Positions 20,019 to 32,452 of a DNA stretch of 64,000 nt are shown piece by piece. The notes beneath the pieces are model-generated. The model had not been told where the DNA came from and searched no databases. It worked only from the letters and a program-made list of their open reading frames with translations. Each line of letters begins with the position of its first letter. Position 1 is the stretch's first letter. Both the position numbers and the translations under genes were made by a program. The stretch comes from Wyeomyia smithii (Eukaryota; Arthropoda; Insecta; Diptera; Culicidae): positions 110,330,665 to 110,394,664 of the forward strand of contig NC_073696.1 in the NCBI RefSeq assembly GCF_029784165.1. The letters are read 5' to 3'.

Positions 20019-22567
20019 ATGAATAGGTATATGATAGCCATTACTGACTCGTCTGTTTTTGACTTTATATTTCATGAAGGATTACGGTGTCATATCGATG
20101 CATGTAAGCGAGTAATACCAGGCTACTTGAACGAGTTGAAACAACATTTTGTTTCTGATCACAACATAACTACAAGCCGGAAAGCAAAATTTCCTTTCAA
20201 GTGTTCTGAATGCGGAGTTTTGCATTGGTATTTTACAGATTTTAAAAAACACGTCCTTAAATTTCATCCAGTTCACCAAGAAGCCCTGTCTCAATCCCTC
20301 GAGCCAATTCCCAACTCAATAGTTACAGATGATGATCCAAAGGAGACCAATAATGTCGGCATTCGAAACCCTTTCTTTCACGAAACCCCAGTTTCTCTGG
20401 CAGAATCCATTGATAGAATGGCAACGCTAATTACTGAAATTAGATGCGATGTTTCTTTGCCTGAGGTTAAACTACAAACATTTTTGCGAGGACTCGTTGA
20501 CTCGATTAATTGTTGTCAAGCGTACACAATCGGGAAGATCAAACAGTTTCTCTACGATAAACAAATTCCACTTGACGATACAACTGATAAATGATTTACA
20601 TATACCGGATTTCACGTCTGACGTACGTAAACCTTCAGACAATGTTGCCTATCTAGCCGCAAAAGCTGGCTGCACGATCCCCGAGCCTGTTGAAACCGTT
20701 CTTCAGAAATATAGATTGTGTAGATTGCGAGCAACCTACGGACCACGAGGATCAAAGTTTCACCAAAGAAATAAAAAAAAAGCAGTTGATTCAAAATGTT
20801 CGAGTTACTAAGGATGTTACTCATTATATATCCATTATAGACACTTTACGTCTTATTATGAGTAACACTGATGCTAGAAAAATGGTAGAAGACGAACAAC
20901 CCGTTAATGATGGAACCATGCGTTCTTTCAAAGACGGACTACAACACCACAAACATCCATTTTTTCAAGCATTTCCAAATGCATTGCGAATATCTCTGCA
21001 TATTGATTAAGGAGAATATCTTAACCCACTTGGTTCACGCAAAGGAAAAAATAAGTTAACTAGCATTTGCTTTAAAATCTAAAACTTTGATAGTAAAATC
21101 AACTCTTCATTAGACCGAATTTATGTTACTCTTATGGTCAAATCAGATGTGCTTAAGAAGCACGGGTATTCCGTTGTATTGAAACCATTAATACGTGATT
21201 TTAAGATTCTTCAAGAAGGTGTGAAAGTTAAAATAAAATCGGAATTTTGGATGCTTCGAGCGGCATTAGTAAATGTTTTGGGAGACACATTGGCAGTGCA
21301 CGATATTTATGGTTTGCTAGCGCCCTCTTCAAATTATTTTTGCAGGGCTTGTGAAATTACACGAGCGGATTTACATGCTGGATTGTATGGAGATTTTTTC
21401 CCGCACAGAAACGATGCAGTCGCTGTAATTCGGAGCCAGGAAGTAACACGCTTATCATATGGATCAAAAGAGCAGTGCGCACTACATGAACTTCCTTACT
21501 TTCATTGGGCAAACAATAACTGTTTTGACCCGATGCATGATTTGCTGGAGGGTATTTTTCCTATGACTCTAAAAAAAATCCTGTTTGAAACCGTACAATC
21601 TAAAACAATGACAATTAATGAGATTAACAAGGCAATCGATTGCTTTGATTACGGCGCACCTGAAATAGCTGATAAGCCAACAGCAAACTTCACAATTCAA
21701 AGTTTGAAGACTAGAGCTAACAGCATCAGCCAATCTGCATCACAGTGTTGGCTACTATTGCGTTCATTCCCTTTTATGTTCGATTCAATTATGAAGACAA
21801 ATCAAAAATTTCGGATGATCGTTGCTGCAATGCTTCAAATCGCGTATATCTCATTTTCGAATTCACTATCGCACGAAATGACCAACGACCTGAACAGAGC
21901 TGTGCATGAATTCCATGACCTCTTCAAACAAATCTTTCCTTGCAACAGAGCCATAAATAAAACACATCATATTGCACATTATGCACAGGTATGCTTGGAT
22001 AACGGTCCTATTTGTTATTTTAGCTGTATGATGTACGAAGCTAAGTTTAAGGAATCGAAAAGTCAAGGAAAAACATGCGGCAATTATAAAAATCTGTCGT
22101 ACAGTTTAACGAAACGTCTCAGCTTGAAACAAGCTAATGCAATATTTTACCACAGCTATGAGCTAGATAAACTTTGTATAGCAGCTTCCGAGTTTGTTGG
22201 AAAAGAGGCTATTGATTCGTCGGCTATTCTTTTCGATTTGCCAACAACGGTCAATGTTTTTAAAAATTTTAAAATTCATGGTACTAATTTTCGTCCTGGG
22301 TTCGTCGTAAAATACAGAAAAACTGTAGGAAATTTTTACGGGATTCTTCTCGTATCCATTCAGTATGAAGCTGACTTTATTTTTGTTACTCAGGAACTCG
22401 TTGTGGTTGAATTTGATGCACACCGCTTTGCTTACAAAGTTGTTGTATCACAGAACGTCATAAGAGTAAATTTAGAAAAGCTGATGACTAGAAAAGTCTA
22501 TAGTCTATGGAAAATTGAAGGTTGTGATGAATACTTTTATATAAGCTTGAAATACAAAGACGATTAA
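20019..22567 (+). pseudogene. Zinc-finger tnp2-like (CMC) transposase, lightly broken
   Basis: N-terminus (20019-20594): two C2H2-type fingers, CHIDACKRVIPGYLNELKQH then CSECGVLHWYFTDFKKHVLKFH. After a frameshift near 20590 the reading continues through DGTMRSFKDGLQHHKHPFF, NPLGSRKGKNKLT and two in-frame stops to the long frame 21134-22567. That holds VLGDTLAVHDIYGLLAPSS, FCRACEITRADL, and the diagnostic FDPMHDLLEGIFP, as in tnp2-type CACTA transposases (Asp-Met-His...Glu-Gly). A C-terminal region of about 150 residues follows. Total about 830 codons. Two stops and at least two frameshifts make it non-functional, yet the catalytic part is a clean 477-codon frame. Confidence 0.8.
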
Positions 22568-25506
22568 CAAAAAACAAGGTGAAAAAAAGCTACTCGGCTC
22601 CGTAAAGCTACAGAATTGAATTAAGTAAAATGAACATTTTATTTAAAAAGAAACAAAAAAATGTTATTCGATCAGATGCCAAATGCTTAACATGTTCACT
22701 ACCCTCAACCTACCTAAAACGAAAGCTCTCAAATGCATAATACTTATACTAATACGAAACGTAAAACTAAACTTAACAATCACAGAAATTACAATTTTCT
22801 GTCAGATGGCTATTTCAATTTTACCCAGCCTTGTACCTAACATTTATTATCACTATGTAAATATAAACGGCACGAAGGAATCAACATGGAATACCAGCAA
22901 CATAGCAAAACCACATACCTAAATTGATTGAACCGACTGAATCGCAGATTTTAAAAATATTAGTCATCCATTTATTGAGAATAATGCGCGGTTTTTAGCG
23001 ATAAGGAAGCAAATCATGATAATTAATACCGCATATAGAAGTTCATTGACGAACAAAGCCTCACGTTCCTTTCTCCTTGTGATTCGAAACATGCACGTAG
23101 TAAACATAAATTCATTGGTGGCAACAGCAGGCATGTTTCAGCTATATGATAGGAATGAAATTATCCTGCAAAACATACGGTAAGTACGAAAAAACACTAA
23201 ATAGATTCAAAAAAATACCTCACGTAGAAACTGTTTACTTTTGATCAGGTTTCACTTTTGTTGTTGAATTTTCTTGTTTATGGCTTGAAGTCTGTGCTTT
23301 ATATCCGCCAAAGTTTTACTTTTGATGACTCGATTTACTTCTTTGATTGGGCGATACTGTATCGATTTCGAAAAGATTGATATAATTTTGGGTAGTGATG
23401 GGAAATACAAACCAAGGGGTTTCTACCTGGTATTAATTACAATGCACCTGCGAAGGAGATTACCTCGAATAACTGAAGATTTTCTATACAAATTATTTTA
23501 GGATTGCCGATTACTTTTATTTGAGCTCGGATTACATTGTTTTTGCCATGTTTACAAAGAAAAGGGGGAATAGCAATTTTCAGCATTTCTGTATCTCGAA
23601 AAAAACAAATTTTTTGACCAAAAATTGGCCTCCTAGGGCTTAGCCGTCTTCTGGGCAAGGCTTAATATGGAATATTTTAAAACTGGTTTCTAAAATGACT
23701 AACAATTTCTTCCAAACCAGATGTTACATATTTTAATGTTCATAAGATATTTAACCCTTTAACGGGCAGAGGCTAAAAAAATGTCATTGAATTTTATTGT
23801 TTATTTCTGATCACTGATCATAACTCGTAATTATGAAGCAGAAAAAAACGATAGTTGTTGGTGGCAATATAGTTGCCACTGCCTTATAAAGGGTTAAAAC
23901 TCAATTTTCATAAGGGTGGTTCATTTTTTACTTGGGTGGTTAAAAAAACAATTAAAATGAAATTTATTGTTATTGAATATTTGGCACCGGAAAAAAAGTT
24001 CGATCTTCCCAATTTTTCCGGTAGATTTTCCAAATTCCCTTGGTAGATTTTCGAGGGTCATGACTCTACCATAACTCTGAGCGCTCGAAGGCACCCCTAA
24101 ATCATGTCCGATTGAGCTGAAAATTCGCACAGATGATTATTTTGGGCTAGTAAACAAAAAGTACATGGTCGGTTTTCGAAATTTGACATGGCCTTTTTCG
24201 CTGCCACTTTATTATATATCTAGCAACATGTTGGTCAATGTGTTGGCTGTCAACCAGTTTGCTTGTATATGAACGGGGTGACGTCGCCACCGAGAATGTT
24301 GGCCTCGGTACTCGGCTAGACACAACCCTATGACATCGTACCAAATTTCAAGGGCTAACATCTCATCGAATACAGGCGTTAAAAAAAAATTCGAATTCCC
24401 CCGGTCATTTTATTTCGAGTCATTGGTACCCCTTACCGAGTAACAGTGAATGACAATGAACTCATGTCCTGGGCTGAAACTCATTTGTGCCCACTGTCAG
24501 CTGTCAGGTAAAGGTGTATGAAAAGGGCGGTGATATGGAAGTGGATGGCAGCCCTATCTAAACTCTACACATTTGACAGTAGGCAACATATCGGTGCTTT
24601 ATCTAAAAATAAAGCCCCGAGGCAGACGCCCAGCAAAAGTTCCATATACTCATCACTTTTGTCGGGGAGACTCTTCACTCATTGAACATAGAAAGAGATA
24701 GCATGTTGCCATCCCCTTGGTGATATGCTATCTTGATTACACATACGTTGAGATGTTCGCCCTTGAAAAACATGGCGTGATGCCTTCGGGCTGTCTTATT
24801 TAAATAGGATATGTAAAAACATGAAACTCTCATTTTAAACGTAGGCGGCAATCCTCCCACTACGTGCCGCTCGCGTCGCTGACAAAACAGGCGCTGATAT
24901 CGATAAAATATCGATATATCAGCATTTTTGCAGTGCAACTATGGCACCACGAGACAGATGTCGTTAGTGGTTTAACGTATTTTTACACACGGTTTTCCAT
25001 TCTTTTTATATAAACATAAAAGTCTGTTCTCTATGCCCTTAATACATTTTGCCGGATTAGGGGTACTCTGTGAATCAGATGATATGGCCCGACAAAATTT
25101 AGCATTCTGTACACTGTTAACTTTTCAAACGATATTGGCTCGAACAAAAAAACTGTGTAACTATTGCTGAAACAGTTGGTTTTGTATGGAATTGTCAAAC
25201 CACTAAAAGTTTAATCTTACCAATGTTGATAACTTGTCATATCACATATCGAGACTGTACCCTAAGAAGGAGAGCTTATTTTTGTTATTTTTCAATAAGA
25301 TATTAAAAGGTATATGAGAAGGTCTGACACTTGTGTATCTTGTTATCTTGGCTTTGATGGTGACCTTACGCAGTGTAACATTTCGCTGAATAGCACCCTC
25401 ATCTCTTGAGCGCGTTATGTGATATGCGAATATCGATACTTAGCATCGAAACGCATCTGAGAATCGCGATTCCGAAGTATCGATACTTTTATCAAATGAT
25501 AATGAA
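22568..25506. other. Intron/interior of the CMC element, no gene
   Basis: Mostly AT-rich sequence. A hAT-like terminus TAGTGATGGGAAATA stands alone at about 23394. A polypyrimidine-poor region at 24480-24950 has no content I can name. Isolated TATCGATA octamers occur at 25431 and 25478. No open frame looks coding. Confidence 0.4.
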
Positions 25507-25514
25507 TTATAATG

Positions 25515-25992
25515 TAGGGATGGAAAATATCGACTAAAATGGCTATCGATAATTATCGATAAATTCCATAATACCATCGATAACTATCGATAATTATCGA
25601 TAGTTTGACAACTAGAACCAGATGAAGAAAAACAACAAAATGTTGCTCCAGTTGTGGACAAGAACAATATTTAAAAGTTTATTCGCACACATAATTCGCA
25701 CTTAGGCGAAATCTTGTCGTTGTCCGTATAAAGTAGAGTGAGCGAAAATGAGTATCCCTCAATTTTCTAACAATTTTAAAGAGGATTTCATGTGAAAGCA
25801 AACAATCATCGAATTCTCTTTGAACAAAGTCTAGGTCAATATATTTTTTCAGTTCTGGCATCATTGTGGAGTAAAAATGCCAATGCGAGGAAAATATCAA
25901 TAACTATCGATAACGCGGAAAGCTTAACGATTCTATCGATAGCTGGCAACTATCGATACTATCGATAATCATCGATAGGTTCCCCATCCCTA
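25515..25992. mobile_element. hAT-type MITE rich in TATCGATA, 478 bp
   Basis: Ends TAGGGATGG and CCATCCCTA, with a perfect 8-bp duplication TTATAATG on each side (25507-25514 and 25993-26000). Four exact TATCGATA octamers lie within 90 bp of the left end and four within 90 bp of the right end, plus near-matches. The central part has a 73-codon minus-strand frame of no known family. TATCGATA is the core site of insect DREF and overlaps the BEAF-32 site CGATA. Confidence 0.92.
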
Positions 25993-26058
25993 TTATAATG
26001 AATAAATAAATCTATCTTGGAGTTTATACGAATAAATGAAAATATGATTTCTTTTCAG

Positions 26059-26234
26059 CAAATCTTGTTACAGACGAAGCACTATGGCAGTTGAACGATG
26101 ACGATTTGAAGGAAATTGGCATTTTCGAAAAAGGACCGAGAAAAATTATACTGGCTTTTATATCAAAACATTTCCAATCAAATGATGAAACGGAGCGCAA
26201 TGAACACATTCCACAAACTTTTCAAAATCAAAAG
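26059..26234 (+). pseudogene. SAM-domain gene, exon 2 (SAM domain)
   Basis: Acceptor TTTTCAG and donor AAAG|GTTTGT bound an open frame reading TDEALWQLNDDDLKEIGIFE then KGPRKIILAFI, a classic SAM-domain second half (L..L...DL..IGI...G.R..IL). It starts in phase 2 and ends in phase 0. It resembles the SAMD3-like proteins that accompany many repeats in invertebrate and fish genomes. SAM domains mediate protein-protein or RNA contacts; the role for a transposon is unknown. Confidence 0.75.
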
Positions 26235-26544
26235 GTTTGTTTATTTCATTTATGAGACTACTAAGTAGTTATAATTCTTATCAAACAATTCAAGAGCATT
26301 CAAAAGTTCAGGGTAGTCAGAGTCCCGTTATACTGGATTAGACCACGATACTGAAAATTTGACATTTATTTGTTCATTTGAACATTTGTTTTTATTTCGT
26401 TTGTTCCTGACTACTAAATAGCTGACATTATTATGTTTTATTCACTCAAGCCAAAATCTATGGAGCTCTAGATGGAGCTACTGAATTTTGAATTGGCTCT
26501 AAACTACATAAACAAATAAATAAATGAAAAACTTCTAATTGCAG

Positions 26545-26792
26545 ATACACCAGGTTTTATCCGAGGAACCAAAATTTTTGAAGATATTACAAGGAAAATT
26601 GGAATACGGGTTGATACCGGAAACAAAATAAGTATTGTTTTCCAACTGCTCATTTCACTATTATAATATGATTCATTCGTCCTTCGTTGTAGATACCCGT
26701 CGTGGCAACAGAAAAAAAATCTGGCTATAAAAATCATTGAAGAGTTTCCTCAATTGGAAAAGACTAGGATAAGCCCGGATTCCCCTAAAAAG
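26545..26792 (+). pseudogene. SAM-domain gene, exons 3 and 4 (decayed)
   Basis: Exon 3 (26545-26631) has a good acceptor and continues in phase 0, but reaches TAA exactly before the GT donor at 26632, and the phase to exon 4 does not match. Exon 4 (26693-26792) reads PSWQQKKNLAIKIIEEFPQL and ends at AAAAAG|GTATTT. The pattern of conserved exon edges with a broken frame indicates a recently lost gene. Confidence 0.6.
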
Positions 26793-26865
26793 GTATTTTT
26801 TTAAACAATTTCTGGCGTCAGTCTCTAATAACGTCCGTCGTGAAGCAGAACGAAACAAGTTACTA

Positions 26866-27241
26866 CCGTGGACCCCCGCTAATTTACACGACAACTCAAA
26901 CATGCTACCCAGCAAACAATTTTTTCGCCTAACAGGTTATTGAGTTTTAGTTTAGCGGAAATTCGTCCAATAGCAGCTTGACAAACTAGAAATCAACAAA
27001 AGAACCCCTCTACGTTTTTAATATACACGTTTAGGGGTTGCTAAACTCGTTAAATTCGTGCATGAATTAGTTTCATTAGTTCAATATTATCGTTTTCAAC
27101 TGTCAAACTGTTTACGTGGAAAAAATCTTGACAGATTTTTAGTTTTCAATTCTGTGGAAAATGCGCATTTTTGTATATATGTTATGTTTTACATAGGACT
27201 GCAAACCAGAGTAAGTCGGTCAAATTAGCGGGGGTTCACGG
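26866..27241. mobile_element. MITE with TA target, 376 bp
   Basis: Left end CCGTGGACCCCCGCTAATTT and right end (reverse complement) CCGTGAACCCCCGCTAATTT; both are flanked by TA (26864-26865 and 27242-27243). No coding capacity. A Tc1/mariner-type non-autonomous element by its TA target. Confidence 0.8.
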
Positions 27242-27515
27242 TATAATAAATAAGCTAGACAGGAATGGATGATAACAAAAGGACGTTTGAAAACACTGTA
27301 AAATACACGATTTGGGAACGATATCTGGTACTGTCGGTGGACGCATAGTTGTTCCATGTGTCATTTTATCATTTTCGAGATTCGATGTGTGGTTCGCCAA
27401 AACGCGATATTAGCTCTAAAAAAACTTGAAAAACTGAAAATAAAACGCCATTGTAAAAGTGGACGCATATTTGTCCCATAAAAAAATACAGGTTTGTCCT
27501 ACATTTATTATAATC

Positions 27516-27771
27516 CAGCGGTTCAACCTGGGATACGCGAATGCCTTTAGGGGGTACGCGAAAGAAAAATCAGTAATAGCGGATAAACCCATTTTTATAA
27601 AATACTTCACTCGTTGTTCGAACTTGCTCTTAAAATATGACTGTATCAATCAATCATAGTTTAATTTTAAACCTGAACTAGACTACAACAACATGATCTA
27701 CCATTACTCTCTCCCACTATGCGAGAACATTCTGAGTCAGGTACGCGGACAAAAAAGGTTGAGAACCGCTG
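27516..27771. mobile_element. hAT (Charlie-like) MITE, about 256 bp
   Basis: Left end CAGCGGTTCAACCTGGGATA and right end (reverse complement) CAGCGGTTCTCAACCT. CAGNGGTTCTCAACC is a widespread hAT terminus. Both sides also share GTACGCG-type inner motifs. An 8-bp duplication is not recognisable, so the copy is old or the edges are off by a few bases. Confidence 0.6.
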
Positions 27772-27939
27772 CGTTACATAATACATTCTGTGAGTTTCAT
27801 TAATCAAAACGATTGACCGAAAAAATAAACTTTACCATAAAGACATCCAAACTAAGGTTTCTTCTATGTGAAAATATTTGCAACTGTCGATTTGAAATTA
27901 CTGCCTTTGTGTAGACGGCGCCACAAGTACGCATTAGCA

Positions 27940-28271
27940 ATAGACCTTTTAACGTACGAATGTGTTAGCGCAATCAGTTGAGGAAAATATTTACAAAGAG
28001 CTGTTTTGCTTGCAATGCTATGTTTTGAGCAGCTGGACAAATATTCAGTTAAACACTCATTATATGTTTTAAACATGTATCTGAATATTTTTTTTTATTC
28101 GTGATCAGAAACCGGAAGAAGCTGCTGAACATAGTCGAACAAAAATACTAAAAAGTGATAACAGTCGAAGCAACGAGATGCGATGATTTTCAGTTTGGAA
28201 GAAACAAAAGCAACTTCACACGGGTTTACACGTTTACTAGTGTGCGTAGGTGAAAAGTCACTTATCTCTAT
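27940..28271 (-). repeat. Solitary 332-bp arm of the 698-bp foldback family
   Basis: This segment is homologous over its full 332 bp to each arm of the foldback at 41374-42071, including the outer terminus (ends CTTATCTCTAT at 28271) and the inner edge (starts TAGACC at 27940). The other arm is absent. Confidence 0.85.
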
Positions 28272-29550
28272 AGGCGAACTAATGACGCTCATATGACTCC
28301 TACATTTGGTCTCGAGAACTAGAGTAATGATGATGAAACTGGTTTTTCTGCAAAGCTGCGCTATACAAAATAAAATTCCTTTCATTTTATTTTCAATAAA
28401 ACGAATGTTATCACTGTCGAAAATAACGTAACAGTTATAAAATTTTGTTTATCGTTTAATGCACTAATCGTTCATTACGCATTGTAGTTCTTAAACAAGA
28501 GAACTGTGTTCCGGTTTAAAGTTGTTGGGGGTTATATTTCAGGAAAATATTGGGAAACATGATAATTTAGTATTTTCTAAGAGCAAGCCCACCAGTGGCT
28601 AAATTAAAGTTTCGAAAGCTAGTTTGGCAACTCCCACCATAACGCGGCAACCGCACCGGGCGTTGCTATGTTGGTTTGGGAAATAACAATCCTCACCTCG
28701 GGTAGTAGCGAGTTATTAAATTTGGCAACACGATAGCAACTAGCCGAATCGTTGCTATTTGATAAAATGTCAAACTGTTGTTTTTTTTTGTGCTCGATAG
28801 TGAATGTTCGTAATAATATTACGAAGATGATGAGTGTTTCAAATGCGGACTCAATTGGTCGGCCTCGGAAGACGAAGTGTTTTGCCTCGCTTGTTAAACA
28901 CGTCGTAGGACGCAAGTGTCGGCGTGAACCACTACTCAATTTTATTTCCGATTGAGCTGAAATTTTGCATAAGGTGTTTTTTCGGGCAGGTAAACATTTT
29001 GTATAGGTTTTTTTTATTGAGATGACCATTTTGGTTGGCATTTTGGTCTGCAACCTACACGATGCGGAAAGCTCAAATCCTCACAAGATTGGCCAAGATT
29101 ATTCAATAAACCTGGAAGGTTTAAGCAAATCTGCTCGGGACTATTTTCCCGTTTCGTTCGGTCGTTTTATAAAAAACCATTTTTCTCCTTTACCGCTGTT
29201 TCAATCTTCAAAAACAACCTAAGATGCTTTCGAAAGCGGCGTTGGAAATGGTCATCGGTATAGACCGTTGTTAAAACGCTGGATGGCACCTTCCTCCATA
29301 TGGCGGTCAATATTTGGCTATTTACTAGGCTGAGAGTCGCCCCGAATCTTTCCAAAAACTGTTTTTGAAATTTGTTTTGCGAAATCACTTTCTTCATCAC
29401 TAGAATCAATCAAAAAATCGAAAACAACTTACGCGTTCTATATTTAATTTCTGTTTGGCGACAAATTTTCAAATAATAATAGCAAACTGTGGGAACCGAG
29501 ACAGCATGAAATGCAGAATACAACTAATGACAGTTTGCCAGCTTTCAGTA

Positions 29551-30069
29551 CACGCTCGTAAATATTAACTCATGAACTGAGCAACTCTGACTCAGTTTCG
29601 AACGATGTTCGTAGACGTCAAAAAATGAGTAGAAGTCCTTTTTGATTTTGAGTAACTTTGACTCACTTTTTGGGTTCCCTTCATATAACTTAGTTCTGAG
29701 TAACGTCGCATATAACGACGTCCATTTTGAAAGATGATGACGATGTGCTTCAGTTTGTGACATATGTTTTTTAATTGTGTGCGCCTCAGAAGGCATTATA
29801 ACGGTTTACTTTTATTACAAGGTAATTATTGATGAACATGTGGTGTCGTTTATTGGCCGTGGCGGATTTCTAGCCAGTAATGAAACTGAACTGTACCCAA
29901 AAAATGAGTAATGTCGTACTCACATTTTGAGTAATAATGACTCATTTTAAAGACGCCTAGTGTTACTCAGTTTTGAGTATTTGTGGAGTTACTCAATTTA
30001 AGAGTTGTTCCACTTTTTACGAAAATGCGTCAAATGTTACTCATTTTAGAGTTATTATTTACGAGCGTG
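29551..30069. mobile_element. Small CMC-like element (CACGCTCG ends), 519 bp
   Basis: Ends CACGCTCGTAAATATTAACT and (reverse complement of right) CACGCTCGTAAATAATAACT, flanked by TA on both sides. The interior is rich in ACTCA/TGAGT motifs like the subterminal regions of the 15.3-kb CMC element. A second copy is at 42157-43080. Confidence 0.85.
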
Positions 30070-30419
30070 TAGAATAGAGCTTTCTGACAGCTCAGTCACA
30101 CACACTAAACTCAGATTGTTTGCCTCATAAATGACTCTTGCTTAACTCTACCGGGGTTAAGCAAATCGAAAAATATAGTCTTTTTTGAGTTGCTCGGTAC
30201 TGGAAATCAAATACTTATGTTGTAGGATACTATCCGTAAACAAATCTCACAATTCGCATAGGAATAAATTAAGTTTCAAGTCAATGAAAGAAAATGAAAA
30301 TTCCGCAATCAATGCAGCCTTTTGACAGCACATTGCCTGCCTCATTTTCAATCCGACTTATACGGTGTAAAGTGCACCAATACATGCACAATTGGGGAGG
30401 TCTATAGTCATTTAAGCCA

Positions 30420-30701
30420 ACGTTGCGGGACGTGCCCAGTTTTACGGAATTACTTCAAATAAACATATGAGGATGAAAAAAATTATGTACGCACAGATAA
30501 AAAAATCTGCAAAAGAATTATGTCATCGATAACTTGGGAGAACGGAAACAAAGTTAAAACGAAGTTAACGTTGCGGGACGTGCCCAGTTTTACGGAATTA
30601 CTTTAAATAAATATAAGGATGAAAAAATCCATGTACGCACAAGTAAAAAAACCTGCAAAAGAATTATGCTATCGATAACTTGGGAAAACGGAAACAAAGT
30701 T
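30420..30701 (+). repeat. Direct tandem duplication, 148-bp unit
   Basis: Two adjacent copies (30420-30567 and 30568-30701) begin ACGTTGCGGGACGTGCCCAG and differ by scattered substitutions and short indels, so the duplication is not brand new. Confidence 0.9.
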
Positions 30702-30783
30702 TCGTGAAATGGAGGGAACATTTTATGAATTAGAAAGAACGTAGCTCATTCCGGAAATGATTGACTGACGGATAAGTTGGTTA

Positions 30784-31852
30784 CACTCCCCCCACAATTA
30801 TGGAACTCCCACAATTACGGATCACTTTTGTGTCTCATGTTATTTAACTCAGTTAAACTAACGGTTCGAAGGCATGTAACATTTTTGCAGTAAACTATGC
30901 CATATTTGCTAGCTTTGAACACAGATAACATCGTTTTTATTCCTAGATTGATGTGTTTTTCATAAGCGTGAAATATTGTCTTCCAGAATCTATCAAAATA
31001 TTTGTCGTTTTTCTCAATCAGCGTAAGTAGCACGCTTATCATTCATACGGTTAATATGTGATATTATCGCTTATTCTCGTGCAAAAAATAACTCATACAC
31101 AAAGATCAAGGTAAGTTCTTCACGATTCATCAATATGTTGATGGTTAATAACGATTTTTCTGTAAAAACTAGTTATTTTCTAAGTGTTCCATAATAAGGA
31201 CCGAGACAAGATAGTTCTCTATAAATATGAAACACTCCGATTCAAATGTGATTTTCACCAATTACAAACCCCTCTCAACATCTTTTGAGCTCTAAACGGA
31301 AGCTAAACAGTGCTGAGCCTTTGAAAATATTATTTCTAAGGCACGAGGAACAGGAAAGCTACGTAAAGCGGGAAATTGTTATGATGTACCGTATATAATG
31401 GTTGATTGCTATCTTTGGAAGCGACAGACCTGGACTCTCGATCTAACTGCACCCTCAAAAGCCACATAAAATGTGGCCAGGCCATGCGGGATCTTTAATA
31501 CGATTTAAAATATGTGATTTCTTCAAATTACATAATTTGAATAAGGTTTATTGAATAAATTCGTTGCCAAAAGCTGTTTTTGTTATGCTGATCCATAATA
31601 TGATGCGAATTGTCTCATAATTAAAACCGCTTTCAAAAGTGATCCATAATTGTGTATTTGGTTAGTTATGAAATAAATATACTTTCTGAGAAATATTCAC
31701 AAAATATGGAAACAAATACTCAATGAAGTGAAAGATTACATATTTCTATGACTGAAAACATTAAGAGATTACTTTTGAATAATAAAATTGGTCAGAAATG
31801 ATTTTTTGAATTCATACATCTTCTTAAGTGATCCATAATCCTGGGGGGACTG
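30784..31852. mobile_element. Tc1/mariner-pogo-like non-autonomous element, 1.07 kb
   Basis: Left end CACTCCCCCCACAATTATGG and right end (reverse complement) CAGTCCCCCCAGGATTATGG, with TA immediately outside both. The interior has scattered GATCCATAAT motifs. No transposase frame. Confidence 0.75.
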
Positions 31853-31983
31853 TATTACTAAATCCGAAAAAGATATGCGAAATACATCACAAACAAACAT
31901 TTTGCCAACGCTGGCTAGTGACGGTCTCCAGAAATTGGCAACTGCCGGTGTGAAAAAGAAATAGTGGAATTGGTAATCCCCAT

Positions 31984-32183
31984 TAGCAACGACCGGTGCG
32001 AAAATCGGTTGCTATCCAAAATAGCAACGGCCAGCGTTGTGAAAATAGCAACTCAAATGGCAACTCACCGGTGCGCTTGCTCTTAGCATCGACCGGTGCG
32101 AAAATCGGTTGCTATCCAAAATAGCAACGGCCAGCGTTGTGAAAATAGCAACTCAAATGGCAACTCACCGGTGCGCTTGCTCT
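31984..32183 (+). repeat. Exact 100-bp tandem duplication of a transposon end
   Basis: Two 100-bp copies (31984-32083, 32084-32183) that appear to differ at a single base (AACGACC versus ATCGACC). Each is the right terminus of the 28580 element, ending GCGCTTGCTCT. Confidence 0.95.
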
Positions 32184-32452
32184 AAAGGCTTTATGGTCTG
32201 ATGGTAGAACAGACTAAACGAAATGTCTTTATATTTGGCTTTAGAGCTAATGCGGAAAACGGTACGATACGTCTTCCATGCATATCATGCAATTAAGTTA
32301 AAAATTTGTTTGTTTAAATTTTGACTGCGTATTTTTTGTTTTACTTTTTTGACACATGACAGTTATGCTTCCAGCGGCAGTGCAGGTACAACATAGCTTT
32401 GTTTTCATTTACACGTATTTTTTCAACAGTCGTTCTTCTTTTGGCGACATAG

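Larger units (their letters stand above)
28580..32083. mobile_element. DNA element with imperfect inverted ends, 3.5 kb, hosting other insertions
   Basis: Left end AGAGCAAGCCCACCAGTGG (28580) and right end, read inward, AGAGCAAGCGCACCGGTGAG (32083), both flanked by TA (28578-28579 and 32084-32085). Interior terminal regions share GCAAC/GTTGC-rich motifs in opposite orientation. The right terminal 100 bp is duplicated in tandem (to 32183). At least two other elements are nested inside. No transposase is recognisable. Confidence 0.6.

Noticed and set aside
28619..29053. 144-codon minus-strand frame
   Set aside because: It lies in the terminal region of a non-coding DNA element, is low in recognisable structure and has no splice support.
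30420..30701. CRISPR-like direct repeats
   Set aside because: Two adjacent long copies without spacers, in a eukaryotic genome: a plain tandem duplication.
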